Under the pieces are notes generated by a model. It made no database searches. It was not told the DNA's origin and was given only the letters and a program-made list of their open reading frames with translations. A stretch of 64,000 nucleotides of DNA from Mesorhizobium sp. J428 (GTDB lineage: Bacteria > Pseudomonadota > Alphaproteobacteria > Rhizobiales > Rhizobiaceae), in the NCBI RefSeq assembly GCF_024699925.1, contig NZ_JAJOMX010000001.1, forward strand, positions 3,510,001 to 3,574,000. Reading direction: 5' to 3'. A program made the translations under genes and the position numbers. Shown here piece by piece: positions 7,935-15,702 of the stretch. The number at the start of each line of letters is the position of its first letter. Position 1 is the first letter of the stretch.

Positions 7935-8906
7935 ATGACAGTGCGCGGTGACCTGCTCGGTTACATCCTGCGGCGGATCTTGCACTCGATCCCCCTCGTG
8001 ATCGGCGTCTCCATCATCAGCTTCGGCATCATGCACATGGCCCCTGGCGGGCCGCTGGCGGTCTATACGCTGAACGCCACCATCACGGCGGCCGACATCG
8101 AGCGCCTGCGGGTCGCACTCGGGCTCGATCAGCCGCTCTACGTGCAGTATCTCGGCTGGGCCAAATCCATGCTTTCGGGCTCCTGGGGATACACCCTGTT
8201 CGGCGGCCGCCCCGTGCTGGAGGTCATCGTCGAGCGGCTGCCTGCGACGTTCCTGCTGATGGGCACGTCGCTCGCGCTCGCGATGATCATCGGCACCCTG
8301 CTCGGCGTGCTCGGTGCCGTCCGGCGCTATTCGGTCTTCGACTATCTGGCCACGACGGGAGCGATGCTGGCCTTGTCCTTCCCGACCTTCTGGTTCGGGC
8401 TGATGGCGATCTACATCTTCGCCATCGAACTGCGCTGGCTGCCGTCCGGCGGCATGTATTCGCTCGGGGAGGAGGGCAATGTGCTCGATCTCCTGCGGCA
8501 CCTCGTCCTCCCCCTGATGGTGCTGACCCTCGTGCTCGTTGCCACATGGAGCCGCTATGCGAGATCGAGCTTCCTGGAGGTCATCCAGCAGGACTACATC
8601 CGCACAGCAAAATCGAAGGGCCTGAGCGGCGGACGCGTGCTCGCGCGGCACGCCTTTCCGAACGCGGTTATCCCGCTGATCGCCCTTCTCGGCGTCCAGT
8701 TGCCGACGCTCTTTTCGGGCGCGCTGGTCGCGGAGACCATCTTCGGTTGGCCGGGGATGGGACGGCTGTTCGTCGATGCGCTCAACATGAAGGAATACTC
8801 GATCCTGATGGGCATGGTCATTTTCACGGCCCTGCTCGTCATCGTCGGAAACCTGCTCGCCGACATCTTCATCGCGCTGATCGATCCGCGCGTGAAACTG
8901 GCGTGA
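7935..8906 (+). CDS. ABC transporter permease, DppB type (second importer)
   Basis: This 323-residue inner-membrane permease is the first gene of the long rightward operon. The start at 7935 is supported by the ribosome site GGAAAGGAG (7925-7933) and by the protein beginning MTVRGDLLGYILRRI, as DppB proteins usually do. Visible motifs are LGLDQPLYVQYLGW, SGSWGYTLFGGRPV, and the EAA loop DYIRTAKSKGLSGGRVL. About six membrane segments are predicted by eye. The importer is completed by the permease at 8920, the binding protein at 9843 and the double ATPase at 11663. The order permease-permease-binding protein-ATPase differs from the first and third importers, which begin with the binding protein. 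Confidence 0.93.
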   Translation: MTVRGDLLGYILRRILHSIPLVIGVSIISFGIMHMAPGGPLAVYTLNATITAADIERLRVALGLDQPLYVQYLGWAKSMLSGSWGYTLFGGRPVLEVIVERLPATFLLMGTSLALAMIIGTLLGVLGAVRRYSVFDYLATTGAMLALSFPTFWFGLMAIYIFAIELRWLPSGGMYSLGEEGNVLDLLRHLVLPLMVLTLVLVATWSRYARSSFLEVIQQDYIRTAKSKGLSGGRVLARHAFPNAVIPLIALLGVQLPTLFSGALVAETIFGWPGMGRLFVDALNMKEYSILMGMVIFTALLVIVGNLLADIFIALIDPRVKLA

Positions 8907-8919
8907 CGGGGAGGGCGGC

Positions 8920-9807
8920 ATGACCGACATCGCGATCGCGCCCCGCCAGAAGAGCCGCTCTTACGGCCGGATGATCCTGCGGCGGTTCGTCAGCCACCGC
9001 ATGGCCGTCGCCGGCGCGGTGGTTGTTTTCCTGCTCTGCTTCTCGGCGGCCTTCGCGCAATTCCTCGCGCCGCACGATCCGCTGCAGATCGAGACCGCGC
9101 GGCGCTTCATTCCGCCATTCGCATCGTGGGAGTTTCCGCTCGGCACCGACGATCTCGGGCGCGACACGCTGAGCCGGCTGCTCTATGGCGGACAGGTCTC
9201 GCTAATCGTCGGCATCGTGGCGATGCTGACGACGATGGTGACCGGCACACTCGTCGGGCTCGCCGCCGGATACTATGGCGGCGTCGTCGACAACCTGCTG
9301 ATGCGGCTCGTCGACACGCTGCTGTGCTTTCCGCAGGTGTTCCTGCTTCTGGTCATCGCGGCCTTCGTGCCGCCAACCATCCTGTCGATTTCGCTGATCA
9401 TCGGTCTGACCTCGTGGATGGAGGTCTCCCGGATCGTGAGGGCGCAGGTCTCCACCATCAAGGAGATGGATTTCGTCCAGGCCTCGCGCGGCTTCGGCGC
9501 CTCGAACTGGCGCATCATGATCGTCGAACTGCTGCCCAACATCGTCGCGCCGGTCCTGGTCGCCGCCACCCTCAAGGTCGCGACGGCGGTGCTGATGGAA
9601 TCCTACATCAGCTTTCTCGGCTACGGCGTCCAGCCGCCCCTGGCGAGCTGGGGCAACATGCTCACCAACGCCCAGGGCTACTTCGACACCGTGCCGTTCC
9701 TGGCGATCCTGCCGGGCGTCCTGATCACCCTCACCGTGATGAGTTTCAACTTTCTCGGTGACGGCCTGCGAGACGCCTTCGACGCCCGTCTGAAGATAGA
9801 CCCGTAA
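8920..9807 (+). CDS. ABC transporter permease, DppC type (second importer)
   Basis: This 295-residue DppC-family permease has the N-terminal OppC-type helix (MAVAGAVVVFLLCFSAAFA), the loop FPLGTDDLGRDTLSRLLYGG, an EAA loop with DFVQASRGFGASNWRIM and the closing FNFLGDGLRDAFDARL. A strong GGGGAGG ribosome site precedes the ATG, which lies 13 bases after the previous stop. It pairs with the DppB-type permease upstream to form the channel of the second importer. Confidence 0.93.
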   Translation: MTDIAIAPRQKSRSYGRMILRRFVSHRMAVAGAVVVFLLCFSAAFAQFLAPHDPLQIETARRFIPPFASWEFPLGTDDLGRDTLSRLLYGGQVSLIVGIVAMLTTMVTGTLVGLAAGYYGGVVDNLLMRLVDTLLCFPQVFLLLVIAAFVPPTILSISLIIGLTSWMEVSRIVRAQVSTIKEMDFVQASRGFGASNWRIMIVELLPNIVAPVLVAATLKVATAVLMESYISFLGYGVQPPLASWGNMLTNAQGYFDTVPFLAILPGVLITLTVMSFNFLGDGLRDAFDARLKIDP

Positions 9808-9842
9808 GTTCAACATCGGTCCAAAAAAGAGGGAGAACAAGA

Positions 9843-11471
9843 ATGTCGACTAAACTCACAGTGAATCGCCGCACGCTGATCAAGGGAGCCGCCGCCACCG
9901 GCCTCATCCTGCCGGTCGGCGGGCTCTACAGACCTGCAATCGCCCAGTCCAACCCCGACCGCGTCATCTTCGCGACGACGCAGGAGCCGGTGCAGTTCAA
10001 CCCGCTCCTCTACGCCAACGGCGGCACCGACACGATCGTCGAGGCGCTGGTGTTCGACGCCCTGTGGGACGTCGACGACACGGGCGCTTTCGTCCCCAAC
10101 CTCGCCGCCCGCCTGCCGACTCGCGAGAACGGCGACATCTCGCCCGACGGCAAGACCTGGAAGATCAATCTCAAGCAGGGCGTCACCTGGAGCGACGGCC
10201 AACCCTTCACGGCCAAGGACGTAGAGTTCACCTATCAGTCGATCGTCAATCCAAAGGTGGCGGCGCGCATGCGCAGCGGCTTCGACCTGATCGATACGTT
10301 GAAGATCGTAGACGACCACACGGTCGAGATCGTGCTGAAGAAATCCTACGTTCCGTTCTACTGGGCCTGGCAGGCGATGCACATCGTGCCGCATCATCTG
10401 CTGTCTAGTGAGGCCGACATGAACACGTCGGGCTTCAACGCGCAGCCGATCGGCACCGGCGCGTATCTTCTCAAGTCTCGCACGGCCGGTAGCCATATGG
10501 TCTACGAGGCCAACCCGAACTACCATCGCGGCGCGCCCAAGATTAAGCAGTTCATCCACAAGTTCGTGCCCGACCAGTTGGTCGCCTATGGCCAGATGAA
10601 GACCGGCGAGATCGATTATTTCGGCCTGGTCGGCATTCCCTACGATCGCTGGGAAGAAGCCAAGACGTTGCAGGACCGCACCTTCCTGCTCAACCCGCAG
10701 CCCTATGTGCAGTTCATCTACTTCAACACCGAGAAGCCGCAGTTCGTCGATCCGAAGGTCCGCAAGGCGCTCTACATCGCCTGCGAGATGCAGAAGTCGA
10801 TCGACGACATCAATTTTGGCTCGACACCGCGCACGCTCTCCTACCTGCATCCTTCGCACTGGGCGTACAACGGCGCGCTGAAGGACGAGACGGCGAACCC
10901 GCAGCTTGCGGCGAAGATGCTGGACGAGGCCGGCTGGCGGATAGGCTCCGACGGCATTCGCGAGAAGGACGGCGTGAAGATGAAGTTCACGTGCTCCACC
11001 ACGGCCGGCGTTCCCTCCCGCCAGGCGAGCCAGCAGCTGTTCCAGCAGAACTGGAAGCAGATCGGCGTGGACATGGAGATCAAGAACATGCCGGGCTCGG
11101 TCGTCTGGGGCGAATACACGACCCAGTCGCAGTTCGACACGCTGCTGGTGGCCTGGGAGCCGACGGTCGGCATGGACCCAGACTACTCCGCCCGCTGCCA
11201 CTCCAAGGCGATCGGCAGCGGCGCGAACTACACGCTCTACAAGAACCCCAAGGTCGACGAGCTCCTCGATCTCGGTGTGACGCAGGAGAACGTCGAGGAG
11301 CGCAAGGCCACCTACGCCAAGGTGCAGGAGATCCTGCTCGAGGAGGTGCCCTTCGCGCCGCAGTTCGGCGTGGTCCAGGGCAACATGACGGTGAAGGCGC
11401 TGCAGGGCGTCAAGGTCAACCAGTATGTCACCGACGCCGCCTGGAACGTCCACGAATGGTCGCGGGCCTGA
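9843..11471 (+). CDS. ABC transporter substrate-binding protein, family 5 (second importer)
   Basis: This 542-residue SBP_bac_5 protein would be exported to the periplasm. The N-terminus carries a twin-arginine signal (NRRTLIKGAAATGLILPVGG, ending at a probable AIAQ cleavage site near residue 35). The mature part has the expected domain I region with ISPDGKTWKINLKQGVTWSDG and later AKMLDEAGWRIGSDGIREK. An AGGGAGAA ribosome site precedes the ATG. It is the third gene of the operon. A GC-rich stem-loop follows the stop (11482-11508). The downstream sarcosine oxidase and betaine-like genes suggest an N-methylated or quaternary ammonium substrate, but the binding site cannot be read by eye. Confidence 0.93.
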   Translation: MSTKLTVNRRTLIKGAAATGLILPVGGLYRPAIAQSNPDRVIFATTQEPVQFNPLLYANGGTDTIVEALVFDALWDVDDTGAFVPNLAARLPTRENGDISPDGKTWKINLKQGVTWSDGQPFTAKDVEFTYQSIVNPKVAARMRSGFDLIDTLKIVDDHTVEIVLKKSYVPFYWAWQAMHIVPHHLLSSEADMNTSGFNAQPIGTGAYLLKSRTAGSHMVYEANPNYHRGAPKIKQFIHKFVPDQLVAYGQMKTGEIDYFGLVGIPYDRWEEAKTLQDRTFLLNPQPYVQFIYFNTEKPQFVDPKVRKALYIACEMQKSIDDINFGSTPRTLSYLHPSHWAYNGALKDETANPQLAAKMLDEAGWRIGSDGIREKDGVKMKFTCSTTAGVPSRQASQQLFQQNWKQIGVDMEIKNMPGSVVWGEYTTQSQFDTLLVAWEPTVGMDPDYSARCHSKAIGSGANYTLYKNPKVDELLDLGVTQENVEERKATYAKVQEILLEEVPFAPQFGVVQGNMTVKALQGVKVNQYVTDAAWNVHEWSRA

Positions 11472-11481
11472 AGTTGAAACT

Positions 11482-11508
11482 GCCGGCGTCCTGGAGCGGG
11501 GCGCCGGC
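11482..11508 (+). promoter_or_regulatory. Intercistronic stem-loop after binding-protein gene
   Basis: The arms GCCGGCG (11482-11488) and CGCCGGC (11502-11508) are perfectly complementary with a 13-base loop. There is no T-run after it, so full termination is unlikely. Stem-loops in this position commonly protect the binding-protein message from 3' decay and so raise its level relative to the permeases and ATPase. That function is inferred from position; a similar hairpin lies after the third binding-protein gene. Confidence 0.4.
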
Positions 11509-11662
11509 GTTCCGACCGGGACCGGCCATCGATTGAATGTCGCCGCCGAGGACGTCGTGCGGTTCGGGATTGCGAGATTTGCTGACGATGTATGCCGGGA
11601 CAGACCTAGCCTTTGACCCGGCAGCCGGTCGACATTTCGTCCCCGCGGGAAAAAGGGAAGTC

Positions 11663-13475
11663 ATGGATCAGCCGATCCTATCCGTCGAAGAACTCTCCGT
11701 TTCCTTTCGCACCGACGACGGGTGGCGCACTGTCGTGCGGGACGTTTCGTTCGACGTGGCCGCGAAGGAGACCGTCGCGCTGGTCGGGGAGTCGGGGTCG
11801 GGCAAGAGCGTCACCGCGCTGTCGGTGATGGGGCTGACACCGCCCGGCTCGAGCCGCGTCAAGGGCAGCATCAGGCTGAACGGGACCGAACTGCTGACGC
11901 TGCCCGAGCGGGCGCTGCGGCGGGTCCGCGGCAACGACGTCGCCATGATCTTCCAGGAGCCGATGACCAGCCTCAATCCGGTCCACACCATCGGCGCCCA
12001 GGTCGCGGAAGCGCTGGTCTCCCACCGCCGGCTTTCGGGAAGCGAGGCACAGGCCGAGGCGCTGCGTCTGCTCGAACGGGTGCGCATCCCCGCAGCGAGG
12101 TCCCGCTTCGGCGAATATCCGCATCAGTTCTCCGGCGGCATGCGCCAGCGGGTGATGATCGCCATGGCGCTCGCCTGCCGGCCGAAGATGCTCATCGCGG
12201 ACGAGCCAACCACGGCGCTGGACGTGACGATCCAGGCCCAGATCCTGGCGCTCCTGAAGGAGCTTCAGGACGAGGAGGGGATGTCCGTCCTGTTCATCAC
12301 GCATGACATGGGGGTCGTCGCCGAAATCGCGGACCGCACGGTCGTCATGTACGACGGCCGGATGGTCGAGGCGAACGCCACCGAGGCGATCTTCCGCAGC
12401 GCGGCCCATCCCTATACGCGCGCGCTCCTGTCGGCGGTGCCCAAGCTCGGCTCCATGACCGGTTTCTCGCGGCCGTTGCGCTTTCCCGTCGTCGACCGCG
12501 CGACGGGTCTCTCCGACCAGCCCGCCGAGACGCCGGACACCGTCAGCCACAGCGAACAACCTCTCCTCGACGTATCCGGCCTTACCACCCGCTTCGAGAT
12601 CCGTTCGGGCATCCTGGGCAAGGTCCGTGGCCGGGTGCACGCCGTCGAGAACGTCTCGTTCCGGCTGAACGCCGGCGAGACACTGGCGCTGGTGGGCGAG
12701 TCCGGCTGCGGCAAGTCGACGACCGGCCGATCCGTCCTTCGCCTGACCGAACCGACGTCCGGATCGGTCCGGCTGCAGGGCAGGGAGATATTGCAGCTCC
12801 AGCCGTCGGAACTGCGCGAGCAGCGCCGGCACATGCAGATGGTCTTCCAGGATCCCTTCGCCAGCCTGAACCCGCGCATGACGGTCGGCGCGTCGATCGC
12901 GCAGCCGCTGGCGATCAACGGCCTGGCCGGCCGCGGCGAGGCGGGCGACCGCGTCCGGCACCTGTTGAAGCAGGTCGGGCTCGAGCCGGACATGGGGGGG
13001 CCGCTTCCCGCACGAGTTTTCCGGCGGCCAGCGCCAGCGGATCTGCATCGCGCGCGCACTCGCCGTCACGCCCCGGCTCATCGTCGCCGATGAGGCGGTT
13101 TCCGCGCTCGACGTCTCGGTCAAGGCGCAGGTCATCAACCTGATGCTGGAACTGCAGGCGCAGATGGGGCTCGCCTATCTGTTCATCTCGCACGACATGG
13201 CGGTGGTGGAGCGGGTCAGCCACCGCGTGGCGGTGATGTATCTCGGCGAGATCGTCGAGATCGGCCCGCGCGCCGCGATCTTCGGCAACCCGCAGCATCC
13301 CTACACGAAGCGCCTGCTTGAAGCCGTCCCTGTGCCGGATCCGGCGCGTCGCCTGATCAAGCGCGTCGTCGCCAATGACGAGATCCGCAGCCCGATCCGA
13401 CCGGCCGACTACGTGCCGCCGGTGCGCCGCTACCGCGAAGTGTCCCCGGGCCACTCGGTGATGATCGAGGCGTGA
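11663..13475 (+). pseudogene. Double ABC ATPase (DppD-DppF fusion), frameshifted in a G-run
   Basis: The gene encodes two nucleotide-binding domains in one chain, about 603 residues when repaired, as in GsiA-type ATPases. The first half has [23 protein letters not shown] and [12 protein letters not shown]. The second has [28 protein letters not shown] and [11 protein letters not shown] seven-G run at 12994-13000 puts the second half out of frame; with six Gs the frame reads [17 protein letters not shown] without any other defect. The start at 11663 follows the ribosome site AAGGGAAG. A long in-frame extension from 11537 has no such site. The single homopolymer lesion points to a sequencing error, though a real frameshift would kill the second ATPase domain. 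Confidence 0.9.
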
Positions 13476-13491
13476 AGAAGGAATTCCAGAC

Positions 13492-14106
13492 ATGGCCATC
13501 CAACCGAGACCGCAGCCCCTGCAGGCATTTCTCGACGCCGTGAAACGCGGCTTCGACGAGGCGTCTCCCCGCGAGGAGACGAAGGCGTGTCTGGAGCGGG
13601 TGTTCGACAGGCTGCGGCATCCGGTCGAGTCGTCGGCGCCCGCGCCCGCGCGCGTTCCCGCGACCGCCTTTCTCGAAGGCGCGATCGGACCGGCACGCGA
13701 GGCCGGAGGCGCGGTGGCGGAACTGGCGGACAGGTTGCGGCAACTCGATCCGTTCCTGTTCTGGCGCGCCCGCGGCGGCTCCGAGGCCGAGGCGGACCTG
13801 TCGGGACCCGACGCGATAGCGAACGCGATGGTCGTCGGCCCGAACGGCGTCGAGGACCGGAAGGACGTCTGGGTCGGCCTGTCGCTGGTCCCGCCAGGCG
13901 TGCGCTATCCTGACCACCGCCATTCGCCGGAGGAGATCTATCTGTTCCTCACCGACGGCCGCTTCCGCCATGGCGAAAGCGGATGGTTCACGCCCGGCAT
14001 CGGCGGCTCGCTGTACAACGAACCGAACATCCTCCATTCGATGGAGGCGCCGCCCGAGGGGCCGCTGCTCGCCGTCTGGTGCCTGTTCGATGCGAGGCAG
14101 CAATGA
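13492..14106 (+). CDS. DMSP-lyase-like cupin protein (DddQ/DddL family)
   Basis: The 204-residue product has an N-terminal helical part and a C-terminal cupin barrel. The residues H142, H144, E148 and H182, with Y150, reproduce the DddQ metal-site and catalytic-tyrosine pattern: H-x-H-x3-E-x-Y in YPDHRHSPEEIYLFLTDG, then H 38 residues after the second histidine, in NEPNILHSM. DddQ enzymes cleave dimethylsulfoniopropionate (DMSP) to dimethyl sulfide and acrylate using a bound metal. The gene lies between the importer ATPase and soxB and is co-directional with both. Homologues in terrestrial Hyphomicrobiales may act on other substrates, so the DMSP activity is tentative while the fold is well supported. 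Confidence 0.82.
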   Translation: MAIQPRPQPLQAFLDAVKRGFDEASPREETKACLERVFDRLRHPVESSAPAPARVPATAFLEGAIGPAREAGGAVAELADRLRQLDPFLFWRARGGSEAEADLSGPDAIANAMVVGPNGVEDRKDVWVGLSLVPPGVRYPDHRHSPEEIYLFLTDGRFRHGESGWFTPGIGGSLYNEPNILHSMEAPPEGPLLAVWCLFDARQQ

Positions 14107-14170
14107 ACGCCGCGAGCACAGATCGCCATATGCATCCTGTCCGGCACGACACGACTGCGAAAGCAGCGTA

Positions 14171-15421
14171 ATGCGTTACTCCGCCCTCTCGATCTTCCTC
14201 AACGGCCTGCGCCGGAACACGGGCTGGACGTCCGCCTGGCGCTTTCCGGAGCCCAAGCCGCATTACGACATCATCATCGTCGGGGGCGGCGGGCATGGCC
14301 TCGCCACCGCGCATTACCTCGCCAAGGAACACGGCATCACCAATGTCGCGGTGCTGGAGAAGGGATATATCGGCTCCGGCAATGTCGGCCGCAACACGAC
14401 CATCATCCGCTCGAACTACCTGCTGCCGGGCAACAACCCGTTCTACGAGCTGTCGCTCAAGCTGTGGGAAGGGCTGGAGCGGGACCTGAACTACAATGCG
14501 ATGGTGTCGCAACGCGGCGTCATCAACCTCTGCCACAACGACAGCCAGTACGCGGCCTATTTGCGCCGCGGCAATGCGATGCGCATGCACGGCGTCGATG
14601 CCGAACTGCTCGACAAGAACCAGGTCAGGGCGATGCTTCCCTACCTGGATTTCGACAACGGCCGCTTCCCGGTGCAGGGCGGACTGCTGCAGCCGCGCGG
14701 CGGGACGGTGCGTCACGATGCCGTCGCCTGGGGCTACGCGCGAGCGGCCGATGCGCGCGGCGTCGACATCATCCAGAACTGCGAGGTGACCGGCATCCGT
14801 CGCGAAAACGGCCGCGTCGTCGGCGTCGAGACGACGAAGGGCTTCATCGGCTGCAACAAGCTCGCGCTGGCGGCGGCGGGCAACTCCTCACGCGTGGCCG
14901 CGATGGCCGACCTCAAGCTGCCGGTCGAGAGCCATGTGCTTCAGGCCTTTGTGTCGGAGGGGCTGAAGCCGTTCATCGATACGGTCGTGATCTTCGGCGC
15001 GGGACACTTCTACGTCTCGCAGTCGGACAAGGGCGGCCTCGTCTTCGGCGGCGATATCGACGGCTACAATTCCTACGCACAGCGCGGCAACTTGGCGACC
15101 GTCGAGCATGTCGCCGAGGCCGGCGTCGCGCTGATTCCGGCCCTGTCGCGGGTTCGGGTGCTTCGCTCCTGGGGCGGCATCATGGACATGTCGATGGACG
15201 GGTCGCCGATCATCGACCGCACGCCGATCGACAATCTCTACCTCAACGCCGGCTGGTGCTACGGCGGCTTCAAGGCGACGCCCGCCTCCGGCTTCTGCTT
15301 CGCGCATCTGCTGGCGCGCGGCGAGCCCCATCCCACCGCAGCCCAGATGCGCCTCGACCGGTTCGAGCGCGGCTATGCGATCGACGAACGCGGCCTCGGC
15401 GCCCAGCCCAACCTGCATTAG
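14171..15421 (+). CDS. soxB: Sarcosine oxidase subunit beta
   Basis: SoxB is the flavin-carrying catalytic subunit of heterotetrameric sarcosine oxidase. The 416-residue product has the FAD-binding motif DIIIVGGGGHGLATAHYLAKEHG near residue 32 and the SGNVGRNTTIIRSNYL segment typical of SoxB. Near the C-terminus LYLNAGWCYGGFKATPASG matches the family. The ATG at 14171 gives the usual N-terminus (MRYSALSIF...RNTGW). It is the first of four adjacent sox genes in the order B-D-A-G. The enzyme demethylates sarcosine to glycine, makes hydrogen peroxide and delivers the methyl carbon to tetrahydrofolate. Confidence 0.96.
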   Translation: MRYSALSIFLNGLRRNTGWTSAWRFPEPKPHYDIIIVGGGGHGLATAHYLAKEHGITNVAVLEKGYIGSGNVGRNTTIIRSNYLLPGNNPFYELSLKLWEGLERDLNYNAMVSQRGVINLCHNDSQYAAYLRRGNAMRMHGVDAELLDKNQVRAMLPYLDFDNGRFPVQGGLLQPRGGTVRHDAVAWGYARAADARGVDIIQNCEVTGIRRENGRVVGVETTKGFIGCNKLALAAAGNSSRVAAMADLKLPVESHVLQAFVSEGLKPFIDTVVIFGAGHFYVSQSDKGGLVFGGDIDGYNSYAQRGNLATVEHVAEAGVALIPALSRVRVLRSWGGIMDMSMDGSPIIDRTPIDNLYLNAGWCYGGFKATPASGFCFAHLLARGEPHPTAAQMRLDRFERGYAIDERGLGAQPNLH

Positions 15422-15429
15422 AGCATTCC

Positions 15430-15702
15430 ATGGCAAGTCTGGTTCCCTGTCCCCATTGCGGCGTTCGCCCGAAGGAAGAGTTCACGATCAAGGGCGCCGC
15501 GCTGCCGCGTCCGCAGGCCGGCGCGTCGCAGGCTGTCTGGTTCGACTATGTCTTCCTGCGCGACAATCCGCGCGGCCGTTATGACGAATACTGGCATCAC
15601 AGCGCGGGCTGCCGGCGCTGGCTGGTGGTAACGCGCGACACTGCGAGCCATGAGATTTCCGCCTGCCGCGATGCGGCCGACAAGACGGCGGTGACGGCAT
15701 GA
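15430..15702 (+). CDS. soxD: Sarcosine oxidase subunit delta
   Basis: This 90-residue zinc-binding subunit stabilises the sarcosine oxidase complex. The zinc ligands seen in the family are present as C7 and C10 (VPCPHCG) and H57 with C61 (WHHSAGCRRW). The ATG at 15430 lies 8 bases after the soxB stop. The stop overlaps the soxA start by 4 bases, so the two are probably translationally coupled. Confidence 0.95.
   Translation: MASLVPCPHCGVRPKEEFTIKGAALPRPQAGASQAVWFDYVFLRDNPRGRYDEYWHHSAGCRRWLVVTRDTASHEISACRDAADKTAVTA

Noticed and set aside
9810..11453. 547-codon minus-strand frame opposite the second binding-protein gene
   Set aside because: The + strand has a full SBP_bac_5 protein with signal peptide; the antisense product is low complexity.
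11678..13138. 486-codon minus-strand frame opposite the double ATPase
   Set aside because: Shadow of a clear ATPase gene; no motif in the antisense product.
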